A model generated the notes under the pieces. It did no database searches, was not told the origin of the DNA, and saw nothing but the letters and a program-made list of their open reading frames with translations. A stretch of DNA of 64,000 bases from Cymodocea nodosa (taxonomy: Eukaryota > Streptophyta > Magnoliopsida > Alismatales > Cymodoceaceae). Made by a program: the position numbers and the translations under genes. This document shows positions 10,470 through 21,600 of this stretch, piece by piece. Each line of letters starts with the position of its first letter. The first letter of the stretch is position 1. The stretch covers positions 17,132,001 to 17,196,000 of the forward strand of contig CM072343.1 in NCBI GenBank assembly GCA_036874045.1, in the 5' to 3' direction.

Positions 10470-11507
10470 TCACTTCCTAAACCTCAACCATCCATAACGC
10501 ATTTCTGCTGGTAAACTTAAGAACATTTTACAAAATTCTGGCTTTTGGAATAACTCCATAGCTTCATATTGTTCTTCTGTAGAAAGACCTTCAATCTGAA
10601 GTAACGCTACAACAGCATGATCTAAATAGTTTTTAGTCTTTTCTTTAATATCAACCAACCTTTCCTGTACTTCAACTAATTTTTTTTGTGTATCAACCAA
10701 CTCTTTAAATTGCTCGTTCCGTGTAGTTTGATTTTGTTGATCTATTTCACACATATGCATAATGGCTTTTGATGCATCTTTAAATGAATCTGATATGATT
10801 TGATGGGACACTGCATGAGGTCTTGCTCGTCTCTTCTTCTTCTCAATTGCCACCCTTGAACTTCCTCCTGATGAAGGAGGTAAATCAGAATCCATGTCCA
10901 TTGTTTCCTGAGTGGTATTGAAAGTGTTCATTTCCACATCATCCTGCGTGTTTGGTACAAACTCTACCTCATCACCTTGTTTAGCCATATTCCCAGTGGC
11001 CATACTACCTTCAAATATTTGTTGCAATTGCTCAAATATCAAGCATGGTTTGCCTTTGTAGCTTTCACACTCTGGATGTGCCTATAAAAAGAAAATTGTA
11101 GTCAAATGGAAAAAGATAAAGATTACAATATTTTATAAGTCATAAGTGATTAAAAAATTAACCTTAACGAACTCTTTCCAAATCTCATCATCAATGTCAG
11201 TGTAACCTTGGATGAAATTCCAACCCCATCCACTCTGGTTGGCAATTTTGGAGTAATTTCGATACATTAGTCGCCAAGTTTTTAAGCGACTTTCTACATT
11301 CTTCCTTGTGATACCTGTGTTTCTTCTAGTATTGTATTTTTCAATTACTTCATCCCAAGTGCTACCTTTGATTTTTCCATCATGAGTTTTCTTATTTCCT
11401 TCATTCAATACTTCTGCTAAAATATCTAAGAAATACGCATCTGCTTCAGCATTCCAACTAATGTAACTTCTACCTCCACCTGTCCTTCCCTTATCAGGAG
11501 TACTCAT
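10470..11507 (-). CDS. Harbinger ORF1 Myb/SANT-like DNA-binding protein, copy B, intact
   Basis: Two exons, 11507–11163 (115 codons) and 11081–10470 (203 codons plus stop), join in phase 0 across an 81-bp GT–AG intron to give about 318 residues. The N-terminal half is a Myb/SANT-like domain: GGGRSYISWNAEADAYFLDI, then STWDEVIEKYN and RLKTWRLMYRNYSKI, ending WGWNFIQGYTDIDDEIW. Exon 2 has HPECESYKGKPCLIFEQLQQ, an acidic linker, a basic KKKRRARPHA stretch (likely nuclear signal) and a long Gln/Glu/Lys helix (about ELVDTQKKLVEVQERLVDI). It ends with SLPAEMRYGWLRF. In known Harbinger systems this protein helps bring the transposase to the DNA. The start is ATG in ATGAGTACTCC, at the same place as in copies A and C. 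Confidence 0.9.
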
Positions 11508-12190
11508 TTTCTACACAAGCACAGTTTCAACAACTACAATAAAACATATGGAATAACAACAATAAGAAAAATATTCGATGGAGTTAAAAGGCCCACTTCA
11601 TGCTACGGTAATTAGTGAAGATGCACTGTGATATGAGAAAAACGAAGAAAGTCTTCATGGATGTATGATTGACTTTCAAGGAATCAAGAACTATGTGAAA
11701 TTTCAAATCGAAGAATTGCATAATGAGAGAAACGCATGAAGTTTTTATATATCCTCTAAATAATAATCCTTGGTTCATTATTTGACATCTACTGACATTC
11801 TTTAACAAATATAAGCACAAATAAGCACTGTAAACTGGAACGATGACATTAGAATTTCCATCTGGCATGATTGTCATAAATCAGTAGATCAGCAACCACC
11901 TTATGGCATAAGCCCTAAGAGCTTCCCCCATCACATTAGCTGGTATCCTTCCTTTGGCTTAAGCCCTAAAATTGGAAGGTTGCATTTATCTTGAAGGATC
12001 AACATTGCAACAACAGAAAATAGAAAGAGAATAATCACAATGGCTCTGCTTTTTGAATAATGGGAGTTATTGAACAAGAGCTCTCTGTTAAGCTTGCTTT
12101 ATGAGTTGATCATCTTTTATTATAATAAATATGTTTGATTAGTGCAAGGTTTGTATCTTTAGGCCAAACCTATTGGGTGGGCAACGACAG
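11508..12190. other. Noncoding sequence upstream of Harbinger B ORF1
   Basis: About 680 bp holding no recognisable gene. A small tandem echo of CCTTATGGCATAAGCCCTAA and CCTTTGGCTTAAGCCCTAA lies at about 11899–11970. Confidence 0.4.
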
Positions 12191-12191
12191 G

Positions 12192-12360
12192 TGACAACAG
12201 CTTCGAGCGACAGCGGCAGCTTCAGGCGACAGCGAGGGCTTCAAGTGACAGCGGTGGCTTCAGGCGACAGCGAGGGCTTCAGGTGACAGCGGTGGCTTCA
12301 GGCGACAGCGAGGGCTTCAGGTGACAGCGATGGCTTCAGGCGAGAGCGAGGGCAGGGGTG
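12192..12360. repeat. 18-bp (36-bp higher-order) GC-rich repeat in Harbinger B
   Basis: About nine copies of GGCTTCAGGCGACAGCGA and variants lie head to tail; alternate copies differ (GGCGACAGCGAG versus GGTGACAGCGGT), giving a 36-bp higher-order unit. Further GC- and CpG-rich sequence continues to about 12620 up to the right TIR. It holds the same relative place, upstream of ORF1 and next to the right terminus, as the minisatellite in copy A. Confidence 0.85.
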
Positions 12361-12890
12361 GTTTCTGTGTGAGGAGGTTTCGACGGTGCTATGCGTAGGA
12401 GGCTTCCGTCAAGGCGAGCAGTGAGGGCGAGCAGTGAGCGCGACTGCCAGTGCGAGTACGACGACGACTGTGAGGGCGAGTGCGAGCGGCAAGCGTGACG
12501 ACGAGCACAACTGCGAGTGCGACGGCAACGGCGAGCGTGAGGGAGGGTGAGTGCGTGTGCGAGAGGGTGAAAATCGGGTGCCCTTGGGTGAAAATCGCGT
12601 GCGCGAGGGTGGGAAAATTTCCGCCGGAAATGGAAATTGAATCTTATATATGGACGGAAATGTGTAGAATTCCTTTCCGTCAATTGACATGCACACTAAC
12701 GACTTACAAAAGGAAAGTGCAAACTTTACTTTCATTTCTATGAATTCCGGTGTGCACTAACCCCCCCTTAATGTACAAATTTTTTGTAGGAAATGAAATA
12801 TTTGATTTATCGACATATATAAACTCATATTTCCCTTTCTATCGGATAATTTCTGACCTTCGTCCCTCAACCAAATCCTCTCTCCCTTAA

Positions 12891-13515
12891 AACGACCAAG
12901 CGGAGGGCTTCACGTGAGAAGCCGGTGGTGGTGCATGTGGTGGGGCTACCTTCTTCCCGTCCGCAAGCTTCATCTGGTGAAGAAGCCGCTCACGTAAGGG
13001 AGGCGGGCGCTAACCTTCGTTCCCCTCTCGCGTGGGTTGGTGGAGCTAGCAACTATTCATGCGAGCGTGAGGAGGAAGAGGCATCACACGTGAGAGGAGA
13101 TTAAGCGAAGGGCTTCGCGTGAGAAGCCGGTGGTGGTACGTGTGGTAGGGCTACCTTCTTCCCATTTGCAACCTTCGTCTGGTGGAGAAGTCGCTCATGT
13201 AAGGGAGGCGGGTGCTGACCTCCGTTCCCCTCTCATGTGGGTTGGTGGAGCCGGTGACTGTCCGTGCGAGCGTAAGGAGGAAGAGGCGTTGCACGCGAGA
13301 GGAGACCGAGCGGAGGGCATCGCATGAGAAGTCGGTGGTGGTGCGTGTGGTGGGGATGCCTTCTTCCCGTCCGCAAGCTTCGTCTGGTGGAGAAGTCACT
13401 CGCGTAAGGGAGGTGGGCGTTGACCTCCGTTCCCCTCTCGCGTGGGTTGGTGGAGACAACGATTGTCCGTGCGAGTGTGAGGAAGAGGCATTGCACGCGA
13501 GAGGAGGTGTAGGGG
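12891..13515. repeat. Three tandem copies of a ~205-bp GC-rich repeat
   Basis: The anchor CGGAGGGCTT (or CGAAGGGCTT, CGGAGGGCAT) occurs at 12901, 13106 and 13311, an exact 205-bp period. Each unit contains GTGAGAAGCCGGTGGTGGT, CTTCTTCCC, TTCCCCTCTC and GTGGGTTGGTGGAG. Open frames on both strands here follow from the CpG-rich repeat and are not taken as genes. It lies upstream of the ORF1 remnant of Harbinger copy C, so it may be that copy's counterpart of the GC-rich repeats in A and B. Confidence 0.9.
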
Positions 13516-14121
13516 AGCCAAGCGAACCTCTCGTCATCGCTTCTACAAGTAACATTTCTGCAAGTAAATCGATCTATGTTAAATCGATTTGTGAATGTCG
13601 GTAAATTTTCTCCTTATTCACCATTGGTTCACTTGTGCTTGCCAATGTTGGCAAATTTTCTCCTTATTCGGCTGCCACAAATTTTATGTGATATTAGTTT
13701 TTTCAAATGATGTACTAAATTACACAATTACTTATTTAGTTGTGGCTTATTTAGTATGATTTATTTATTTAGGTACTTTAAGGTTGTAACAAACAAGTTT
13801 TATATATTTGTAGATAAATGCATATATTTGAAAACTTGTGAATTTCTGTCAATGTAAGCTTATAATTATATGAACCTAGATTTTATACTTGGTTAGCAAA
13901 TAGATAATTACATTTTGACTTTGTGATAGTCATTTTGGTTATAGCTGTTAAGCCTCTTTAACAAATGTCTTTAATAGCTGTTATAGTAAGGTACATTTAT
14001 TGCAAAAGAAGTTTTAAGTTAAAAATGATTATAAATGATGTATTGGGTTCTTGCTAGTTTTATGTATTTTCATTAAAATATTTTTTATTTCTCTTTATTA
14101 ATATTTGTTCTCATGTAGTAA
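13516..14121. other. AT-rich sequence upstream of Harbinger copy C ORF1
   Basis: No gene or clear repeat apart from two short echoes of GGTAAATTTTCTCCTTATTC and GGCAAATTTTCTCCTTATTC near 13602 and 13650. Confidence 0.4.
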
Positions 14122-14760
14122 ATGACTACTCTTGATAGAGGAAGGGGTAATGGAGGACGAAGTTATATGACTTGGAATATTGATGCAAATGCATTCTTTT
14201 TAGATATTTTGTCAAAGGTGTTAAATGAAGGAAATAAAAAAAACCCAATATGGGAAAATAAAATGGAGCACTTGGGATGAAGTAGTTGAAAAATACAATA
14301 ATAGAAGAAATGTATGTATTACAAAGAAGAATGTGGAAAGCCGCTTAAAGACATGGAGACAAATTTATCATAATTACTTCAAAATTGCAAATCATAGTGG
14401 ATGTGGATGAAATTTCATACAAGGGTATACTTACATAGATGAAGAGATATGAAAAGAGTTTATTAAGATTTGATTTCTACTTACATGCTTTAAGATTATG
14501 CCAATTGTAATATATATATTTTTAATATATATTGTAATTTTTTGTGGGAACATCTAGAGTGTGAAAGCTGCAAGGGAAAACTATGTTTAATTTATGAGTA
14601 GTTGCAGTTAATTTTTAAAGGTACTATGGTTAGTAGAAATATGTCTAAACAAGTAGAAGAAATAGATATTGTACTAAACACTCAAGTTTCAAATACATTT
14701 GCTCCAGATATTACACAAGATGGAATGGACATCGATTCTGACATATGAAATGAAACATCC
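14122..14760 (+). pseudogene. Harbinger ORF1 fragment, copy C (truncated, opposite strand)
   Basis: Starts ATGACTACTCTTGATAGAGG and encodes GGRSYMTWNIDANAFFLDIL, close to copy B exon 1. A frameshift near 14240 moves the match to the frame beginning KIKWSTWDEVVEKYNNRRN and running through VESRLKTWRQIYHNYFKIA. Stops follow at GCG*NFIQGY and EEI*KEF. The second exon is recognisable from about 14550 (CESCKGKLCLIYE) to about 14748 (ITQDGMDIDSDI), where the similarity stops. The transposase is absent. The fragment is on the plus strand, opposite to A and B. Confidence 0.8.
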
Positions 14761-16898
14761 TCTTTTAGAAATAAACTTTGTTTTTATCTTGGAGATTTTT
14801 GAGATAAAATGGGATACCCTATATCAAAGATAACATGTTTGTTTTCATCTTAAGAGGGCTTTGAGATGAAATGGGACTTTCCACTTTAGAAATGAACATC
14901 CATTTTTAATTGGACATCAGTTGTGTTAGGTCTAAAGTAAAGTTAAATATTTAAGTTTTTATTAATGCTTAAAATCGTATTATGCCCAAATTAGTTCAAA
15001 TAGGCTTTGTATCAAACCTTTTGTTATGTTGAGTCTATGCTTAACATTAATATTTACAGATTTTACCAAAATGAAAATAAAAAAATTGTTAAATAATTTT
15101 ATGAACAATTTATCATAACAAAAAATTGTTCATTTTGTAACCTTAGAATATTATCCAAGATGATTTTTTTTATTGAGAAAGGTGGACAAGTTGCATTATT
15201 TATTGCCTATGCAGTTGTCTTCTTCTCTTTCTTTCGAAGCCTCAAATTTTAGCGCATTGTTCTTCATGTTCTTACTTACTTTTAATAGTGAATGAGATCA
15301 ATAAAACCCCTATGATCAACAAGTAAAACCACAATAGATTATACACTAAACAATTGCTCTAAAGAAAAAAAAACAAAAAACATAAGCACAATAATGAGCA
15401 TAGCAAAGAAATTGTTGTCAATTAAAGGTGTTGGTGTAGAGAAGCTACTGGCAATATTATCGATTGAAAATACTACATAGATTTGTTGTTGCTATGTAAA
15501 GAATATGTGTATCAACAGTCAAGGGTTGTAATGAGTGAGCAAAATTGAATTAGAATTGTGAGGAGCTTTGGAGTGTCAGGAGGATTTTTGGTGATCAATA
15601 GAGTACGAGGAGGTGTGAGAGTGGCAATGTGTTCATTGTTTGACCTTTTCATTTTTGAATGGAAAATGTGCACAAATAAGCCTTACATTTCATGATTTTT
15701 GAATGGGTGAAGATGGGAAAGAGAAAGGTGGAAAGGAAACATCAAGTTTTTATATGGATAGAATCTGATATTTTTCTTCTTGTCATTTCCATCCTTCACT
15801 AATACCTCAAGCATCAAAATCTACATTCTTTTCTTTTTAACTCAGTATATTTTGGTCAACCCTAATACCTCCTAAGTGGAAATTGTTAATGGAAAAAGAA
15901 ATAACTGATTGTTCCATTTTCTGATTTCAAACTCTAGCTTTTGTATTTTTATTACACTAAACTTTGGTTTTATGGTTGAGGTTTCTTATCTAATCTATCT
16001 TATCTTTTATCAAAAAAAGAAAACTTCCTTCTTCTTTAATGCTATACTCTTTACGCTATTCTCTTTGTGCATCTCATTCTTCTTGATATATTAATTGGCC
16101 CCCCAATTTTGTACACTTTTCAATAGCCACACAAATTTGTCATTAATGTCTTAGATATCTCACTTTGACTTATTACCGCCACCTCTACCCCATCACCTTA
16201 GTATATTATTGTTGGAGTAGACTTTGAGTTGCAACAAATATGCCATTTTAATCACATAGTCATCGATAGCATTGCTGAGTTTGCCAACCACCGCTCTCAC
16301 CAACAATGACAAAAGTGGCGTAGAAACATAACCTTGTGTATCAAGGAGATGTTATAGGGTGGTCAATGAAAAGACCTCCAAATAATAAATAAATAAATAA
16401 AAACAATACATAACATTCGAACGTTATGTGTGGAGAGTGGATGGGGGCAAAGGGATAGCAATATTAATAGCTTTTATTATAAAAAAAAAAGGATAAGATG
16501 AATTTTGTGACGATCGATGCAAAACTCAGAAACCCTAAAAACCCTTATTTTTTGCATCATTAGAGTCATAAATTACCACCACCACCACTTGTGCACCACC
16601 AATTATCAGATTTTTTTAGTTAAACATAACTCATTTAAAGTGTTTGACACTACATTGTTCAATTTATGTACAATGATTATCTTATATTTCTCTCTTTTTA
16701 GGTTTCCTCGATTCGATGAATAGTTATCAATTGTTTTAGTTCAGAAAAAAAGAAGAAGACAACACCATTGCACCACTAATTTACCACAACGACAACACCA
16801 TCACTATGCCACTAATCACCGACAACACCACAACATAATTAAAAATTAAAAGTAAAAAAAATATTATTAAAATAAAAAATAAAAATAACCCAAACCAT

Positions 16899-17029
16899 AA
16901 TTATTTTATGAAAGTGTAGGACATGTGTTTGTTATTTTAAAATAAAATAATCCAAACATAATTATTTTATGAAAGTGTAGGACATGTGTTTGTTATTTTA
17001 AAATAAAATAATCCAAACATAATTATTTT
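16899..17029. repeat. 61-bp tandem duplication
   Basis: AATTATTTTATGAAAGTG starts at 16899 and 16960, and the next AATTATTTT at 17021, so two full units of 61 bp are followed by a partial third. Each contains GTAGGACATGTGTTTG and TAAAATAAAATAATCC. Confidence 0.9.
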
Positions 17030-17539
17030 AAAGTTTTTTTTTAAAATTAAATATAACCCATAAATATTTATTTTATAAAAACCTTGCAAAATTTATAATT
17101 ATTTTATAAAAGTTAACATAATTTGATGTTAATAACGTTAATATACAACTTTATCATAAATTTGTTAAAATATACAAACAAATACTTAAATTTTAAATTT
17201 CATCAAATTTCAAGAAATTTTACTTTCTCGTTATTTTCACGTTTCATCAATTTTTAAAATTATTGTCTTTTCTTTTCCATAAGATCGTAGATATACGATA
17301 GTTTGATAAGAGTGGATTTGTGTTTGGTAGAAAGTAGTGAAAAAAGAAAGAAAGAAAGGTACTAAAAAGTTAAGATAAAATGTAAAATGTTAGCATATGA
17401 TGAAAAATAGAAAACATTTTAATAAACTTTTTACTTTAATTTTCTTAAAAAATATTTTTTTTTCACATATTTTTTTGACTTTAAGAGTGTGAAATAATTA
17501 AAAAGTGACAACTTGACTTCACCATATTTTTAGTTTGCT

Positions 17540-17810
17540 TATAAATCATATGTTATTGTTGTAAATCATAAAAATTGTATTTAACATCTTTATCTTAAAA
17601 TTATATTTTATCGTAAAAATCATGTTTTATCATAAAAAATATAAAAACTATATTTTATTATCATAAACCATAAAACTCATATTTTATCATCTTTTATCTT
17701 AAAAATCATATTTTACCATCATAAATCATAAAAAACATATTTTATGATAAAAATTATATATTATTATTATAAATCATATTTCATTATCTTTTATTGTAAA
17801 AATTGTATTT
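17540..17810. repeat. Degenerate short repeats (ATCATATTTTATCATAAA-like)
   Basis: Variants of AAATCATATTTTATCATAAA recur roughly every 25–40 bp in both exact and decayed form. They look like local slippage products in AT-rich DNA. Confidence 0.7.
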
Positions 17811-18286
17811 TATTTATAAACTTGTCTTGAACTTGAATAGTTCTATTTTATTAAATTTACATTCTACTATTTTCTATTATATTCCTTATTATATACAAAT
17901 ATTCGTATTTTTGTTAATTTTTTTCCTTCGCTTTTTACAATTTTTGAATCTTTTGATTCATTTTTGTTATTTTTTAGGTATACAAATAAACTTTAAGATT
18001 AGAGGGCACTAATAAGACTGCTTGTACAATTAACACCACTGTTAAAATATATGATTCGATTTAATAATTCGATTATTCGATCGAACTATGTGCGCCCCTT
18101 TACCTGCTGCCTCATCCCACGCAAACACGCTTAAGCAGAAGCTACGTCATTAAGCCGGTGGCCACAACACAAAGCAAATCATTAATTTATCATTACGTCA
18201 ATTGCCGGGTCGGCACGTTTTTCTCTCCGCGGCGGGGAATCCTTCGACTTTCGGTTCTTCGCCCGCCATTTCTCTTTCCGACGGCG

Positions 18287-18607
18287 ATGGGGATTTCGAA
18301 TCACCCCCAGGAGATTGAATCCACGCCGGAGTCCTTGCATGCAGCCTTCCGCCGTCGCCGAGGAGGAGGTGATGCCAGGGCTGAAGCATCATCATCGGAA
18401 GCGAGCTCCCGCGGGTCGAATGGGTCCGGGAACTCCACTCCGGATCGAGTCAGAAGTGAGGACAGTTTGGGGCAAGGACATGGGATTGAGGTAGAGAGGA
18501 AAGATGAAGTGGTAGAGGTGGAAAAGAAGTTTGTGTATAGGGCGTCGATGCCTGCGCATAAGAGAGTCAAGGAGAGCCCGCTTAGCTCTGATTCCATTTT
18601 CAAGCAG
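18287..18607 (+). CDS. DGAT1: DGAT1 exon 1
   Basis: 107 codons encoding the soluble cytosolic N-terminus: [20 protein letters not shown], then RRRRGGG, a Ser/Gly-rich acidic stretch and [20 protein letters not shown]. The frame continues upstream to a GTG at 18158, but 18287 is the first ATG and sits in a good context (GGCGATGG). The donor is CAG|GTACAT. The N-terminus of DGAT1 is the least conserved part among species and binds acyl-CoA. Confidence 0.93.
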
Positions 18608-21600
18608 GTACATGCCGGTACAGTGTTGTTATATTTTCGATACGTCATTTTTTTCGGCTAAATCTCTATGTGCTGATCTGGTTTTTGTGTTGCTGTACGT
18701 GAATGGGGGCGTGGAACTGATGGGATTGTTAGTCGTGTAATTACGTTGGTATTGATGAAATTTTAACTCTCTACTCGAATGCTTTTATAACATGCGGTCA
18801 CGATTTGATAATTTCCGATTATCACAATCTATTCATCCACGTTTGACTGAATTGATCGCTATTGACATTTTGATGAATCCGTTCGTGCACCAGAATTAGC
18901 GCTAGGTCAAATGCAACCCCACGTCTTATAACATATAGGAGGATGACTCAGGACTGTAGCAAGTGTCATTTTCCTCATTCTGGTTCTTTTTTTTTCCCCT
19001 CTAGAATTTAACAAGTGTAGCATTTTTTCGGCAAATATTCACCTTGTCTGCAATATAGTATAATTAATATTAAATAACTGAATTGAATAAATACTAATAT
19101 GAGTCTTACAAACTCTGGAAGCTTTTCATTGTTAAAATTTCTCGAAAATTTCACATCCTAAGGTATCCCTACTTTGAAACTCACAAAATACTCAGAAATC
19201 CTCAGTTGGATGCAATCCCTACCAAATACAGGAAGGCCTTTTTCAATGGAGCTGAGCCAACCCATACATCCTGTTAGATTTGAATCAACTTTCCATTCCT
19301 CAACTGCCACTGCAGTAACCCTGCTTGCCATCTCCTCTATCTCCAAGACTCCTCTCCAAATTGCCAACACCCTTCCAATGTGCAAGAATGCATACTCTTA
19401 TGTAGTGTAATGGGAAGTTCTAAACGGAAAGTAGATTGATTCACATACATTGATGATATTTCTATCAGAGGAGATGGTTGTGGTTGTTGATGGCAATAAT
19501 AGACCTACAAAGGACATGACATCTCTTGCTCAGTCACACTTAATTCACTTCCACTAGTTACTGAAAGCTCTTAGTGACAATAGTAAGAGTGAAATGTCTA
19601 CCATAGGAGTACCATTTTCAAAATAAGAACTAAGACAAAAAATGTCACATCCATCAAAACAAAATAATGCCTTGTTGGGGGTGTGAAAGCAATGAAATTC
19701 TCTCAAATTCTTGGAATGGCCGACAAACACACGCTTTATGGATTGAGGGAACAATTTGCCAAGACTCTAGGGGGGGTTTGTGCGATTGAGAAATAGTAGA
19801 AAATGGGGGGAAATGAAATGACGGAAAAAGTTTTCTTATTGTTTCTTATGTTTGTGCCAATAGAAATAGGAGGAGATGATTTTCCGTTGTTTCCTTCCCT
19901 ATTAAAAAAAACGTTTCCTATCATTTTCCACCTCATCCCTTCAGAAACGACGGGAAATGATACAAACTTATAATATAATAAATAATATATAATTATCAAT
20001 ATAATTATAATAAATTAAAATATAATAATTATAATTATAATAATAAATAACATATTATAATTATAATATATTAAAATAAATAAATAACATTAACATGATA
20101 TCAAGAAGTATGAGTATAATAATAAATAAATAATAACATATTATAATTATAATAGATTAAAATAGAAAATAATGTTGAAGAATAATACTAGATTATAATA
20201 CATTAAAATATAATAACATTAATGTTATAAGAATAAATAATACATTAACATATTCAGCAACTTAATAATATGTTAAATAAGTAACATTAATTCCAACACA
20301 ACTTAATAATATTAAATAATACATTAACATATTATTTCTGAAAAAATTTAGATTATAATGAACAATGTTGTTTTTGTTAATTACAAATATATTATTTCAC
20401 ATGTTACATCTATATTTAATGAAATGTTAATATATGCTATAATATTTAAAATATTACTTTTCAAATATAATATTTAATTTTTTAAAAATTATTAAATTTT
20501 TAATTACCTATCATTTTTATCAAGCTAGTACTAATTTTTGTCAATTTATTATTTTAAAAATTATTAAATAATACATTTCCTATTATTTCCTACAACTACA
20601 CAAACATCCCATTTTTCATTTTCTGATCATTTCCTATAGTACACAAATGACTTTATATTTCTTATCATATCTTGCCATTTTCATTTTCCATTGTTTCTAT
20701 TATTTTCCATCATTTCATTTTTCGATGGGAAATGTGCACAACTAGGTCCTAGGAGTGGTTCTAAATAAATATAAAACAACCAAAGACTTTATGCAGTAAT
20801 GAGAAAATCTTATAGTTGGGAAGAAACTGACATAGAGGTATCTCACCATCCAAAGGTTGAATGATATCTTATATATTAGACTTGTTGCAAGGAATATATC
20901 AGACCACATGTACCCAAGGACATACATCTACAACATGACTGTCGTGGGTACATAATATAACTCTAACAATATCAAAAATACAATTCAACTTGGAGGGCAT
21001 GCCATCATGGTTTCTAACCTTAAGAAACTGTCTTTTCATTTATGGAGTTATGGCTGCATGTATTTGGACCTCTAGATTCCACATTGATGGGATTGGGTTT
21101 GACTCATAGAATGGATCAAAAAAATACAATTCAACTTAATTCATGGTTGAAAGAGGTAGATGTTTGTCAATCTATTCTATGTGGGGAAACTTTGGTTCAG
21201 AAATCCATGTTTTAGTGTATTTTATATGAGGGCAGGGGTTTGATATTAACCCCTTGATGTAAAATTTTTTATGCAATTGAGAATACTTTATTGAAACGTT
21301 ATCTCTTATCATTGATACAAGTTCGTTATAGCTTATTATCTTATTTGGTTTAGAATTTAGCCATTGACTTTCTTTGTGACAGAGCCATGCAGGGCTCTTC
21401 AATCTATGTATTGTAGTGCTTGTTGCAGTAAATAGCAGACTCATCATTGAGAACCTAATGAAGGTTTGCTCTATCTTCAATTCATTCAACATTGCAAATA
21501 CAGCTGATAATTTTTTGGATATTATATATCTCACAATGGCCATTATTCTTTTTTTCTTGCAGTATGGCTTGTTAATTAGAACAGGATTTTGGTTCAGTTC

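Larger units (their letters stand above)
7183..12767 (-). mobile_element. PIF/Harbinger DNA transposon, copy B, potentially autonomous
   Basis: The left end reads GGAGGGTTAGTG at 7183–7194, preceded by TTAA. The right end reads CACTAACCCCCCC at 12755–12767, followed by TTAA. On the minus strand the right end is GGGGGGGTTAGTGCAC, so the termini are inverted repeats with a TTA/TAA target duplication, as expected for this superfamily. A second possible left end (GGGGCTGTTAGTGCAC at 7253, preceded by TTA) cannot be excluded. The element is about 5.6 kb and encodes two uninterrupted genes on the minus strand, ORF1 (11507–10470) and transposase (10117–8717). It also holds a palindrome array near the left end and a GC-rich 18-bp repeat near the right. 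It is the best preserved of the three related copies. Confidence 0.85.
14761..18286. other. AT-rich intergenic region upstream of DGAT1
   Basis: No gene found. It holds a short A/T microsatellite near 16385, a 61-bp tandem duplication and a field of degenerate ATCATATTTTATC repeats (both listed). The last ~200 bp before the DGAT1 ATG are GC-richer and probably hold the 5' UTR (CTCTCCGCGGCGGGG near 18224). I cannot point to a convincing TATA box. Confidence 0.5.

Noticed and set aside
12336..13604. Arg/Ser- and Val/Gly-rich open frames on both strands
   Set aside because: They follow from the 18-bp and 205-bp GC-rich repeats; no conserved domain and no consistent frame.
18158..18286. 43-codon N-terminal extension of DGAT1
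   Set aside because: The frame is open but starts at GTG, not ATG. The first in-frame ATG, in good context, is 18287.
19158..19410. 75–78-codon open frames on both strands in intron 1
   Set aside because: No family recognised, no splice signals, and the two strands are equally open.
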